NCBI GenBank assembly: GCA_964019415.1
Contig: OZ025873.1
Location: 4,921,677 to 4,985,676, forward strand
From: Ianthella basta
Lineage: Eukaryota > Porifera > Demospongiae > Verongiida > Ianthellidae
DNA length: 64,000 bases
Direction of reading: 5' to 3'
The translations under genes were made by a program, and so were the position numbers. Below, piece after piece: positions 1 to 10,166 of the stretch. Positions within the stretch are counted from its first letter, which is position 1. The number at the start of each line of letters is the position of its first letter. The notes under the pieces were generated by a model, which was given only the letters and a program-made list of their open reading frames with translations, was not told where the DNA came from and made no database searches.

Positions 1-221
1 ATAGGGCACAGACCAAGTCAGCCAGTAGTCACAGGTTGTGCTAACAACATTTGCACAGTAGGCAGAATCGTCAACAAAGAGAATCCCACCCACTCACCCG
101 CCATACGCACCTGTGTACACACACACACACCTGCACTCTCCCCTATGTTAGCATATTAAAGCGTGTTGAGACACAAACACAGAGTGAGAAGCAGTGTCAT
201 AAATGACAACACATGCTTGAG

Positions 222-300
222 AGCACACACACACACACACACACACAGGCTTACAATCTCGACTGACCCCCCCCCCCCCCCCCCCCCCCCACACACACAC
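222..300. repeat. (AC)n, (C)n, (AC)n microsatellite cluster
   Basis: AC dinucleotide repeats at 222-247, a run of about 22 C from 268, and AC repeats up to 300. It abuts the splice donor of the adjacent minus-strand exon. The equivalent tract in the other copy (38892-39000) is one uninterrupted (AC)n of about 54 units. Confidence 0.95.
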
Positions 301-818
301 TTTACATCCACAGTCACTCTTACTTCGCTCTGGGGTTCAGACAATCCACTGTCCTCTTCGCGTTCGGACCGTCTTGAGCAAGAAGACGGCAGCACGACCG
401 CTGAGTGCCGAAACGGTGTGTCCCGCGTGAACGTAGCATGGCTGTCTGTGAGACTGGCCTCTTCGTCTTGGGAGTTTGTAGTCTGAAGGGAGGGACTATG
501 AATAGGAGACAACCGTTTTGTTGGCGCCAGATAGAGCTTCTTTGGCTTGGCGGCGGTACAAGGAGTGGAGGTGAGGGCAGGCGAGGGAGACGGTTCTACC
601 GATGGGGTAGATTCTAACTCAGGAACATTTCCATCCAATGATGGGGTGATCGGAACGCCTCCGTCCACAGCCGTACTCGTCGGATCATCACTGGCACCAG
701 GTTGTAGAAGGAAACGACGGATTACTCCCCGTGCCAACTCTTCCTGTCTCCTCTCGTCGGAAACTCTCAGGGATTTGGCCCTCGCAACGGGAAAACTTCC
801 AACCTCTCTCTGGGTCAT
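301..818 (-). CDS. First exon of ZU5/CARD-like gene, left duplicate (partial gene)
   Basis: The exon runs from an ATG at 818 (begins MTQREVGSFP) to a splice donor at 301, 172 codons plus two bases. It encodes a basic N-terminus (about 40 residues, 'RRQEELARGVIRRFLL') followed by a Ser/Pro/Thr-rich, probably disordered linker ending 'VTVDVK'. It is the duplicate of 39034-39551, with the same length and phase and about ten amino-acid differences, so both copies look maintained. All further exons must lie left of the window, because the gene reads leftwards. The donor GT is the first unit of a (GT)n/(G)n microsatellite at 222-300, unlike the right copy where the repeat lies further away. The function of this segment is not recognised; the role is inferred only from the complete copy at 30261-39551. 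Confidence 0.7.
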
Positions 819-1389
819 TCGTTCCTATGTGATGCAGGCTCACTTCAACTACTCAGGGTTACTTTACATTCTTCACGCTCTTCTCCCTTTGAAGAAATCA
901 CATGAAGTGTGCTGACTTCAGCAGCGCGCCAAATTGCACGTGACGTGACGTACCACGGAACAATCCCCATGGCAACCAACAACTTTATTACTGTGTGTGG
1001 GTGTAAATGTAGAATCATAGCAAAGGACAGTGGCTAACTCGTGCAGTTAGCCACTGTAGCCGTAACTACCTATATATAGAACACAGTCATCACGTTGAAG
1101 GAAACATGGTTAGCCCAATAGTGCAGAACAGATCTAGAGCTCTGGCATGGTACCTTGGTGCTGTCCTCAATGATAGCTACTCTAACTTAGAGTGATCACG
1201 TAGACATGGTCTGTGGAAAGGTGAATTAAAGTCTTAATCTTCTTCGTAGACTTTAGGTGTAAGACTGTTCTTCCTAGGAAACATGTCTCTTTCTCCACTG
1301 CTGCTCTCAAGGAACTCCACACAGCTCAACTTTTGTTTTGATGCTTATCTTCGAGGCTCCATCCTACTTATCATGTCTCTTCTCACCTT

Positions 1390-1562
1390 CTACCTTCTGC
1401 AACATTCGCTAAAGACTTCACTATAGGACAGAGGGCATTCAGTTTTGCTGGTGCCTCGCTGTGGTGTAGCTTACCCCCAGGTGTAGCTAGCTACGTTGCT
1501 CCAATGACTACATACAGTCAATTTGTAAAGCATGCCTTGCTCTGTTTTCCAACACATAATTG
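1390..1562 (+). pseudogene. LINE reverse transcriptase C-terminal remnant
   Basis: An open stretch reads 'FTIGQRAFSFAGASLWCSLP' followed by a segment ending in a stop at 1562. This matches the usual C-terminal motif of non-LTR retrotransposon ORF2 (G-x-R-AFS-x-A-x-x-x-WNSLP, then a short helix). Upstream sequence is not open in frame, so it is a fragment. It is distinct in sequence from the LINE at 41.6-42.9 kb. Confidence 0.6.
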
Positions 1563-1979
1563 AACACACTTTTATTATGCATGGCAATGTGAACATTTGA
1601 CAGCATGAATTGAACAGATAGCTATCCAAAGTCAGGCTCAGTCTCTCATACTCTATCATTAGCCTAGGTGTGTGTTGCATGTAGGGTGCATGGGGTGAAG
1701 CATTCAGTCTCATACAGAGTTGTACATGTGAATAGTGATAACTATTTATAGCTGTCCATATAGGCTCAGCCCATATCATATCTGATGTATCCAAAGTATG
1801 TATCAGCTAGTTTGTTTGCCTACCACATTCATGCACTTCATTCCCACCTCCAAGCATCTCACATGATTAAATATTCACAGCAATTAAGGCACCACCACAG
1901 TTTTCAGGGTGACAATTGGCTTTCCTAGTCACAGTTGTTTTACTGCACTATACTTCCTTTGTCCTTGGTTGCTTTGATC

Positions 1980-2110
1980 TTGAAGTGAGGGCTTCTCAGC
2001 TGGCTCAGGCATCAGAAAGGGGTTGGTTCTCTAATACCAGGTCAGGTCAGGTCATGCTCCGGTCTTCTTCAGGGCGAAGATCTTCGCCCTGAAGAAGACC
2101 GGAGCATGAC
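1980..2110. mobile_element. Foldback element fragment with 60-bp perfect palindrome
   Basis: 2051-2110 is a perfect 60-bp palindrome centred on AGATCT; each arm carries GGTCTTCTTCAGGGCGAA. The flank 1980-2040 is the reverse complement of the right flank of the larger palindrome at 34532-34725, so both belong to one foldback family. No terminal duplication could be defined. Confidence 0.7.
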
Positions 2111-2524
2111 TGCACTAAACTATTACAATCTGCATATCCGCAAATATTTAGACACTGTTAACAATGCGTAATCTGCGAAAATGTCAAATCCGAGAATATA
2201 CACCCCGTGAAAATTAAAGCACATAGCTAAACCAGACATTTTTACCTCCATAAAAGGACAAAAGACTTACGTAATTGGTTGTGTTAATGAATAACTACCA
2301 GCTGGTGAAAATAATACCACTTATAATTACAACCATTTGCCCATTTGCATCAGGTGAACATTACCAAGTATTTACCTATTCGCGATCAATTTTGATTGTC
2401 ACTTAGTAAAATGGCTAATCCTGATGAAAAAGGCTAAGTCTTGCTTTGGTGCCAGACTATACTTCCACAATCAAGGGAAAGGCTGGTTCGCTAGACTAGA
2501 ACTCATGGAGGGCATATAACTCAC

Positions 2525-3311
2525 TACACACCAGATGCAGAATAGCTGGTACAAAATCATGCACTACTGGCCATGCCTGCAACTCACACACATCATGCAA
2601 TTAATCTAATGTCACGCATGTGGCCACATGCCATGCTATTTCCTGAAGTAACTTTACATCATGCACACACATTCTCTATTTGTAAGAGTTAATTTACTGC
2701 ATTCCCTGAAGCCTCATCATATTACTGCTGGATGCTAATTGAAACAGACATGACTGGTGTAACAAAATGACAGTCATGCGGTACATAGTATAAAATAACC
2801 CTGATTTTAATTGGGGCATGGCAAAGTGGAAACACTGCAAAGTGGAAACACCGCAGCACACAGTGAAATGTGTGCAGTTCCTACTCTAAAGAGGTCTGAC
2901 TGTAGTAGATGACTGTGGAGGCTCTGGCCACCAGAGGTGGTGATCCGTTTGCTGCTATGTGCGGCTGAACAGGAGAATCCTCTTCCTTCACATCCCACAT
3001 ACAATCATGATCAAACTCTTGGTCAGTCTTTGTCTCCGTTTCTGAGGCATTGCCATAGTAATATACTATCTCCTTCCCATCACTGCACTCCAATCGCTTC
3101 CTCTTTTCCTCCTCACAAATTGGACAGTTGCCCATGCCTGACTTGCGCCTGCCCTGCACAGCATCAAGTGAACAACACGCACAGCTATGGACCTCTGTCA
3201 TCGTGAATGTAAGAAATTAAAGTGATGATATTCTGAAACATTGACCATATAGTCATTTTGTTCAACCTGTGTGCACACACAAACCTGCAAACACACTAAC
3301 ACACACACACG

Positions 3312-3362
<51 letters not shown>

Positions 3363-3667
3363 AATACGTACATAAGTCCTCCTTGAGGGTCCATGGTGGC
3401 AGTGAATATCCGCCTGTATCAGTGACTTCACCGGGTCCATTGGCTCAAGCTGCAGCTAAACAGAGCATTACAATGTCGTTTGTTCGTGCAACTGCACACA
3501 CAACAATAGAACATACGTACAGATTATGCATTACATATGTATATATTCTGGCAAGATGTCACTAATCATGGCATGTTAACATTGTAAACATTCTTGTTTA
3601 TGTCCAATGTAAGTGCACATTGAACCAGCAGCAGAAAACAGAGTTAGAAGTGGCTGCACAATGACTT
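2525..3667. repeat. Segmental duplication block X, left copy, part 2
   Basis: Aligns with 41175-44223 of the right copy. The right copy is interrupted by a LINE (about 41615-42889) and a 727-bp TIR element (43197-43923); the left copy shows the empty sites. Similarity ends at 3667 (left) and about 44223 (right), where the right copy jumps to sequence matching 14.7 kb. Confidence 0.85.
2881..3449 (-). CDS. Last two exons of unrecognised gene, left copy
   Basis: The terminal exon (2881-3194) encodes about 105 residues ending in a TAG at 2881. Its start has a cysteine cluster (HSCACC) and a CPICEEEKRKR segment; the rest is acidic. The preceding exon (about 3372-3449, 'LEPMDPVKSLIQADIHCHHG') is bounded by CAG and GTACGT or GTATTG; the second donor keeps the long frame open. 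Both exons are conserved in the right copy at about 43940-44020 and 42890-43061. I do not recognise the family. The gene reads away from the CREB3-like gene and could share its promoter region. (AC)n at 3300-3359 lies in the intron. Confidence 0.45.
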
Positions 3668-4144
3668 TCCTTTGAGCTAATCCCTTGCAGCTAGATATCT
3701 ACTTTAATGCAGATACAAGGTGTATTCAAAGATACAAAATATGTATACGTACAACATACGTACACCGCCTCTGAAGCTGAATTCATGTCCATTTTTGATC
3801 GAAATCAATATACATAAACGGAGGAATTAATGAAAACATATCAAGCAACAGGCTTGGTGTTTTCTGTCATGCACACTACTACTAAAGACAGCCTCATAAC
3901 GCCCTAATGCATTGACGTGACCTTTGCACAGGATATATTTAATCCCCACCAGCAAAGTCGCAATGTTGTATACGATCAACAGGACCAACAGTGATAAGAT
4001 CCACATTTGCACGTCACACAAGTGTCAACAAATTGCAAGCAGGCTTGAAGCTTGAACTACTAATGGAGAGAAGTGCTGTCTGCATGCATAGGCATACCAA
4101 GAACATGTATGCATGAGACAAATGTTTGTAATGCAGTTTCTAAC

Positions 4145-4673
4145 CGGTTCTCCTAGTGGTTCACGATCATCCACTTCATACTGCTCGTGCTCAAGGTGTT
4201 CATGACCCTGCAAGGTTATGTAGAGAGACCATGGACATGTACAACAAATAGCCTCAAAACAATTTGATGTAACATGATTGTAGACAAACACTAGTTACAT
4301 GCGTGAACAAGGAACCAGCAGCACCACTAATACTTCTGTTGATGCAACGGTCACATATGTACTAAGACTGCATACTGTTCATCAACTTATAATTCTGGTA
4401 TATAGCTATAATCCTGACTCCTGAAATGTGTTGTACGGTCTACACCAATCCACAATACAGTAACACATTGCTATGTATAATATTATATGCACACCATGAC
4501 TGAAGAAATGTGTAGCCAACCTGAATATTGCTATACACATATGCATACTGCAAATATACATGCATATAGTGTACAAAACATCCACTTACATTATGGTCCA
4601 TCTTCTCTTTATTCTTCGCCATAACCGTCTTCAAAGTGGCCGGCAAAGAAGAATAATATATCTCCATTATCAC
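4145..4673 (-). CDS. Candidate upstream exons of the unrecognised divergent gene
   Basis: Two short exons with good splice sites and no stops: 4590-4673 (28 codons, begins VIMEIYYSS, acceptor CTTCAG, donor GTAAGT) and 4145-4207 (21 codons, begins GHEHLEHEQYE, acceptor TTGCAG, donor GTTAGA). Both are in phase 0. A hydrophobic open stretch at about 3850-4010 (MWILSLLVLLIVYNIA) could add a membrane segment, but I could not find an AG acceptor for it. No family is recognised; linkage to the exons at 2881-3449 is inferred from strand, order and phase. Confidence 0.35.
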
Positions 4674-4679
4674 CTGAAG

Positions 4680-5858
4680 GGCAAGGAATAATGCACATAC
4701 ATGCACACATCCACTCATCACACACAACATAGTACATTGCACACACATGCAGCATCTTTTGAATGCAGTCATATTAGCTGTACTGCTTGCACTACACTCC
4801 CTTCATGTCCCTCCTAATTAAAGCGTTTCTGTGCCCCCTCCTACAGCTAACACTAATTGAAGTGTATATAATTTTGTACGGACCATGCCAGATTTTACTC
4901 CCAAATTATACTGTTCTGCGCATCTTTATAAAGGAGGTGTCCACATGAATGCAGACCAGAATTCACATAGAACACAATGGTGTCCTCAGGGACAGTTCAA
5001 TGACGTCATAACCAAAAGTCTCCTTCATCCTCACCTGAAATTGTTGTGGCTGCAGAAACTATCACCTATAATTATTTAACACCTATTTTACTGTTAACAC
5101 CTGCTGTGATAAACACATTACCACAGAGCAATGCACATCAACAATCATTGCCTGTCATCCAAAATGACACACCATAATGCCATCCATCATTGGAACATGT
5201 ACGCTCAGTGCAATGAGTGAATATATACAGTATTATGGTAAGATGCAAGCATGCATTCCATAAACCATAATATCAATAAGTCTTCGCAGCAGCAACGTAG
5301 CAAAATTTAAAAGAAGAGGACAAGGAATACAAGTACTGCATTTCTTTGGCGACTAACTATGTGGCTCTGCTCAACACGCGACTGTACGAGGAAAGTACGT
5401 AAGTACGCTACCAGCGCTCGCGTCAGTAGCGCTGATTCGAACATCACAGTACAAAAGACTCCCAGCATCCAAGTACTCGCTGTTTATTGATTCAACCAAT
5501 TAGCTGAGGCTGAATAGCACACTTACGGCAGACAGCGACAATAGCGAAGACTAGCAACGCGAGCCAACTGGAACTAGCTACGCACGCTACCAACTGTTGC
5601 AACAGTTCGACGATTTAATACAGCTGAACGGCCACCAGGAGAGCAACGCGTACACCAAGCTGCAAAATGACAATACACTTACCAGGGCGTCACACAGAGC
5701 CGACTTCACCGACAACAGGAGAACAGAGTCCGCGAAAGGATTCGCGCTGATAAATCATGAGCCAAATTGCAGTGTTCGTGAATATCATTAACTACAACGG
5801 CGACAAACGGACATTATCGCAACGTTCACTACTCCAATTATTGCCCACCGTACCTACC
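4680..5858. other. Intergenic/promoter region between divergent genes
   Basis: No convincing exon. A perfect CRE palindrome TGACGTCA lies at 5001-5008. Sequence from about 5340 to 5860 is richer in CpG than its surroundings and contains the presumed 5' UTR of the CREB3-like gene. An in-frame ATG at 5757 would extend that protein by 34 residues but has a weaker context than 5859. Confidence 0.4.
5001..5008. promoter_or_regulatory. Perfect CRE palindrome
   Basis: TGACGTCA, the consensus site of CREB/ATF bZIP dimers, about 850 bp upstream of the CREB3-like start. One 8-mer can occur by chance; a regulatory role is only a suggestion. Confidence 0.25.
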
Positions 5859-8800
5859 ATGGCGGACGACGAGTTCTTCGACTGTTTTCCGTCCTTTTCC
5901 AATTTCTTGCGCCCTGAAAGCCCAACAGAAACCACAGAAGACTGGGATCATCTTTTGGAGTCTCAGATGTCATGGGGTGACGATCAACTTCTCGATGAAC
6001 TCTCCAACATACCACTTGTTGATATCCCACCACCTGATCTGCCTACACCTTTGGAGCCGCCAACCGACACAGCTCACGACCGTGGAAGTACCGAGAGCCC
6101 CCAGCGAGCACACATCCCTAGCCTGGTACATGACCACACGTACGTCCAGAGACCCACCGTCGTGTCCAAGGTGCTTGTCGTGAGAGACGGAAAGTCTTCA
6201 GTGAAAGAGACGCCGTGCGTGCGCTCAAAGGATTGCAGCTTGGGAGTCAGTAGTGAAGGCGTCCAGACTCAACTTACCATGGTCAGCCAAGGCGAACTGC
6301 CACTGGTGTTGGCCCATGAGGACGTAGGTAAGCCAAGCTTGGTGACGGTGCCATCTCACTGACTGTTGACTTAACTTAGAGTGAGCTTCACAATATGAGT
6401 GTGTGCTTTTGGCTATGGTAGTTATGCTTTCAGGGTTAGCTGTAGGTACAATTACTAGAACAGAAATCATGACATGGTAAGAGCATGGGCTTGAAATCTT
6501 TAGCTTGTACCTGCGTATGTACGCCAGTATTGACTGTGGACCGTGTGCTGAGTGAAGATGACTGCAATGCATTTTGGGTTGAACACAGCCAGTGGGATAC
6601 TGTAGATGCTGCACTTGGTCTGTTGATGGTTTCAGGGAGCTGCCACTGCTGCTCCGTAGCCATCCTACCATGTTGTTGTACCGAGTAATGGCACATGATT
6701 GAGCAGAGTTGTCAATTATTTGCTGTGCAAATCGAAACCATCTCCATTCTACTGTGGCTCACTAGTTTCCATCAAAAGGCTCTAAACACTGACACCGTCT
6801 ACATTATAGTACAGTAAAAATGTAATACAAATAACAAAGGCTGGTGTGAATGTTAGATATCGTCATCTGGGATGCTTTCTGGTCTTGAAACTCTCCAGGC
6901 TGTCAGGTAGAATCCTAGTTGCTGTAATTGTGTGTCCTTCTGATCTTTTTGTACTCTCTGTTACACTAACCATCACCTAGTCTCGCGTGCCAGATGTTCC
7001 TGTGGGGGAAGGAATTTCTCCACGATTGCGCAATAGGGGAAATAGGGGCTGGCACTCATGAAGACTACCATCACCTTGGTCACCATTGCCACATTATGTT
7101 TGTCCAGGGAGTGACACAGCATTTTCCAGCAGTGATTGTTGCATTTGATGTGATTAGCATTGGTGGCACTTACAATATTGTGTGTGATAAGCAAGTATGA
7201 ATATCATTATAGATGCATTACTCCTAAAATCACACACTGATATGAGATTGCAATTCATGGTTGGGCAGCTAAAGTGTCAAAACAAGGGGTCAGTTCTCCT
7301 TGTTTTTCACATGAAACTGCAGGTCTAGCCTGTCTCTGTTGCTCTGACCTGTACATATGTATTTTGAAGAGTGTTGTACGCTTGACCTGTTCCAGTTCTT
7401 ACCCTGTTGTCCCGTCTACCCATGTACACAGGCTATAACAGCATGTCGGAGTCAGGATCTCCTCTCAGTTCTGCTAGTGGGAACAGTGTGGCTACTGCAG
7501 CAGAAGTGACCAACAGCCCCACAGTGTGCCTGGATGCAAGAAAGGTACGTATGTACACACATGTGAGTGTAGGATGTCCGTCAGTCCTTGTGTGGGGATA
7601 TCCTTCACTGCATGCTCTCTGCTTGCACTATCTACATACAAGCACTGCAGAAGATGCCTTTGGTGTGGGTGAATGATGTGTACACTGCAATGTGTACATG
7701 CCGTGTATGCATGTTTTAAATGTATTGTGTTTGCATGCCTACCAACTGTATTGTACCATTCACGTAAACATGGTCTGAAGTGTTATTCTCTGCTAGCTTG
7801 TCAGATGGGGACCCCGGGGCTAATTTTATTGTATCTATCTCTAGTAAATCTCTAGTAATTTTTGTGTATCTTTTCCCTCAAGGAACTGGCATGTGATGAT
7901 TTGCATTTGACAGAGGAAGAGAAGGAGGTGCTTCGCTCGCAAGGTCTGCCCATCCCCACTTGCCTGCCTCTCACCTCAGTGGAGAGGAAGGCTTTGCAGT
8001 CAGTCAGGAGAAGGCTTAAGGCTAAGGTGCACTTGCACGCTAGGGAGGGTGGGGAAGGGAGACCTTTAATGGGAGTTTGGTTGTGCAGCCTATTTATTAT
8101 GCACTGGTGAGATGACTTAAGAGGTGTAAATGTACACTGTGATTGCTGTGCCTACAACCTGGCCCAGTGTTAACTGTCAGTGAGACAGTGCAGGGAAGGA
8201 ACTGGTGTCCCACTAGCCTTAAGGCACTGCTGTGCTCTGTGCACATGAGGGGCCTAGAATGTACCTGGATGTATTCCGTTTTCTAAGGACTTTTATGTGG
8301 TGACTGTGGCCTGATACTGGTTGCTGCTTGAGCTGTGGTACATTATTATGCAGTTTGATGTGTGTGAAGCTCATGGTCAGTTTTATGCATTTACAAACAC
8401 TGAAGTTGTGTTTGGGTTGTATGCATAGTGGCCAGAGTGTATTGCTTGGCCCTGAAAACATTCTCTAATTTGCCACTTGGGGTTCACCTATCTTCACTAC
8501 TGGTTGTAGTGTGTTGTTGTCTTTCTTTGCAGACTGCAGCCAAGGATAACCGTCGTAAGAGAAAGGAGTTTGTCCGTCAGTTGGAGGAGGAAGTGAGGAG
8601 GAGTAATGCAAGGAACTTGGTGCTTCAACGCCAGCTGGACACACTGGCACAAGAGAACAAGTGAGTGGACAGGCAGCTACGCTGTCAAGGAGCTCTTGTC
8701 TATTAGTTTTAAAGAGTTCCAGTTTCATGTAACCTCTGTACCCCTCTGTGTGTTCTGAGCTGACCTCTGTACTGGACTGGTGTGAGAATGCAAGACACTT

Positions 8801-9655
8801 CATTAGCTCCTGAAAAATTTGGTGGGAAGGAGAAGGAGGAGAATAATATGAAGAGAACTAAATGGGGTAACAGCAGTCAATTGCGCTTTACTCTTGTGTA
8901 CACTCCAGGCTGACTTTGGCTTAGTCTAGCACGCTAGCCCCACTCTGCCCCAGGCGCAAGCACCCCAGAGGCGGAGTGGGTCTAGCGTGCTAGACTAGCT
9001 TTGGCTGTGCTGTTGTCTTCCGTACATTGAATGAAGCCTATCCATGTCCTTAAAATGTTCTTTGCCACTGCTGTTTGGCTACTTTTGTCGAAGTGCACTA
9101 ATACATTAAGATGAGAGTAGCCATTTTTCTTGGGCACATTCCTAGATAGACGCCCAGAGATGCATAATGCAAATTGTATCTTTCACCATGTTGTTCCACT
9201 CCTTGCCTAGATCTCTTGCGGCCCAGCTGCAAGCAGTGCAGTCTCTGGTGGCAAAGTGTACCCAGGGAGCCACCAAGCTGCAGCAGTCAGTGAACGTGGG
9301 GACCTGCCTCTCTGTCATTGTTCTCTGCTTTGCTCTTGTTTTGGCCAACTTTACCCCCCTTGGAAACTGGACTGCCAGAGACACCACTGTGCAGAGCGAC
9401 CCCTATGCAACCAGCTTTGTGAAAGCGAGGGCATTGCTGTCCATTGAGTACCCACCAGCAACAGAGTGGCCATGGCTACCGGCAGATTGGACCCGTTCTG
9501 GGGCAGAGCAGTGCTCCAACTTGCTTTCTGTTTTCCTCAAAGTTAGGTTCCCCAAACCGTATGCACTTTTTGATGGTTTTACTGACGTGGTGTTGGCTGA
9601 GGGACTAGAGGAGGGTGAGGCTTCGGAGGATGAGCTTCATCAGCCTCACCAGTGA
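5859..9655 (+). CDS. CREB3: CREB3-like membrane-anchored bZIP transcription factor
   Basis: Five coding exons, 5859-6327, 7432-7544, 7883-8026, 8533-8660 and 9211-9655, join in phase to 432 residues. CREB3-family proteins sit in the ER membrane and release an N-terminal transcription factor after Golgi S1P/S2P cleavage. Visible: acidic N-terminus ([10 protein letters not shown], many Asp/Glu/Pro); the family motif before the bZIP ([20 protein letters not shown], 205-224); basic region and zipper about 234-300; a transmembrane segment about 315-335; a lumenal RALL (358-361) fitting the S1P RxxL site; and an NWT sequon at 337. The start 5859 has context CTACCATGG; 5757 is an upstream in-frame alternative. 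ATTAAA at 9772 may be the poly(A) signal. Odd: the invariant basic-region Asn is Ala (see findings). Intron 4 carries a repeat (8820-9150) with a nested MITE. Confidence 0.9.
8820..9150. repeat. Dispersed ~260-bp repeat in CREB3 intron 4 (second copy at 30010-30270)
   Basis: Aligns with about 30010-30270 over shared stretches such as 'gaataatatgaagagaac', 'cactccagg', 'gcgcactaata/gtgcactaata' and 'gcacattccta'. The copy here is split by a 76-bp palindromic element (8922-8997); the other copy, lacking it, shows the empty site. Confidence 0.7.
8922..8997. mobile_element. 76-bp palindromic MITE, TAGTCT family
   Basis: Starts TAGTCTAGC and ends GCTAGACTA with inverted ends. It is flanked by near-identical 9-bp target duplications (actttggct / gctttggct, 8 of 9 match). 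It lies inside a dispersed repeat whose other copy lacks it. Confidence 0.8.
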
Positions 9656-9855
9656 ACTATCAGTCATGTGTTCCATGTGTTGGTGGACAAGGACTGTACA
9701 GCAATACACTAGTACTGTTACTTACATGGCTCAGTATGTACCAAGCTGCCTTCATTTCTGTCATTTAAATTATTAAATTTTGTTGATTAAAAAGACCAGA
9801 ATTTAAAGACATTGAAGTTCACTCCATATCAGAGGGGTTATACTTTCATGACAGC

Positions 9856-9858
<3 letters not shown>

Positions 9859-9925
<67 letters not shown>
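9859..9925. repeat. (AC)n(AG)n compound microsatellite
   Basis: About 19 AC units followed by about 13 AG units, just beyond the 3' end of the CREB3-like gene. Confidence 0.95.
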
Positions 9926-9929
<4 letters not shown>

Positions 9930-10166
9930 TGCATTTGTCGCATATGTGCAGTACATGCACATGCATAGTTATAATAGCTAAGTACAAATCAACACATGCG
10001 CACTCAGTGGCCTCTATAATATTTCTGCATATAGAATCGGATACAGTACATTCTCTACATGTATGCATACGTATATGTGCAGAGGTATCAAGTACACCTC
10101 ACAGTATTAGTCATCACACTGCACTACACTACACTAGAAGCACAGTGTGGTAAAACAGTGTTCAGC

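Larger units (their letters stand above)
1..849. repeat. Segmental duplication block X, left copy, part 1
   Basis: Bases 1-849 align with 38672-39582, apart from the length of the microsatellite. Similarity stops abruptly at 'cacttcaac' in both copies: the right copy has a transposon insertion there and the left copy continues with unrelated DNA. The block extends left out of the window. Confidence 0.9.
850..2520. other. Left-copy-specific stretch without recognisable host gene
   Basis: This interval has no counterpart between the matching blocks of the right copy (there replaced by 39583-41170). It holds a short perfect hairpin (1027-1057, 13-bp arms ACAGTGGCTAACT with a 5-base loop), a decayed LINE tail (about 1390-1562) and a foldback element (1980-2110). 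I see no other coding exon. Confidence 0.6.

Noticed and set aside
3850..4021. Membrane-spanning exon of the divergent gene
   Set aside because: The hydrophobic stretch is convincing but no AG acceptor precedes it in frame, so it was not included as an exon.
5757..5858. Upstream start of the CREB3-like protein
   Set aside because: In frame, but the ATG at 5859 has a better context and gives the acidic MADDEFF start expected for the family.
9812..10153. THTHTH/REREREM open frame after CREB3
   Set aside because: Pure (AC)n(AG)n microsatellite translation.
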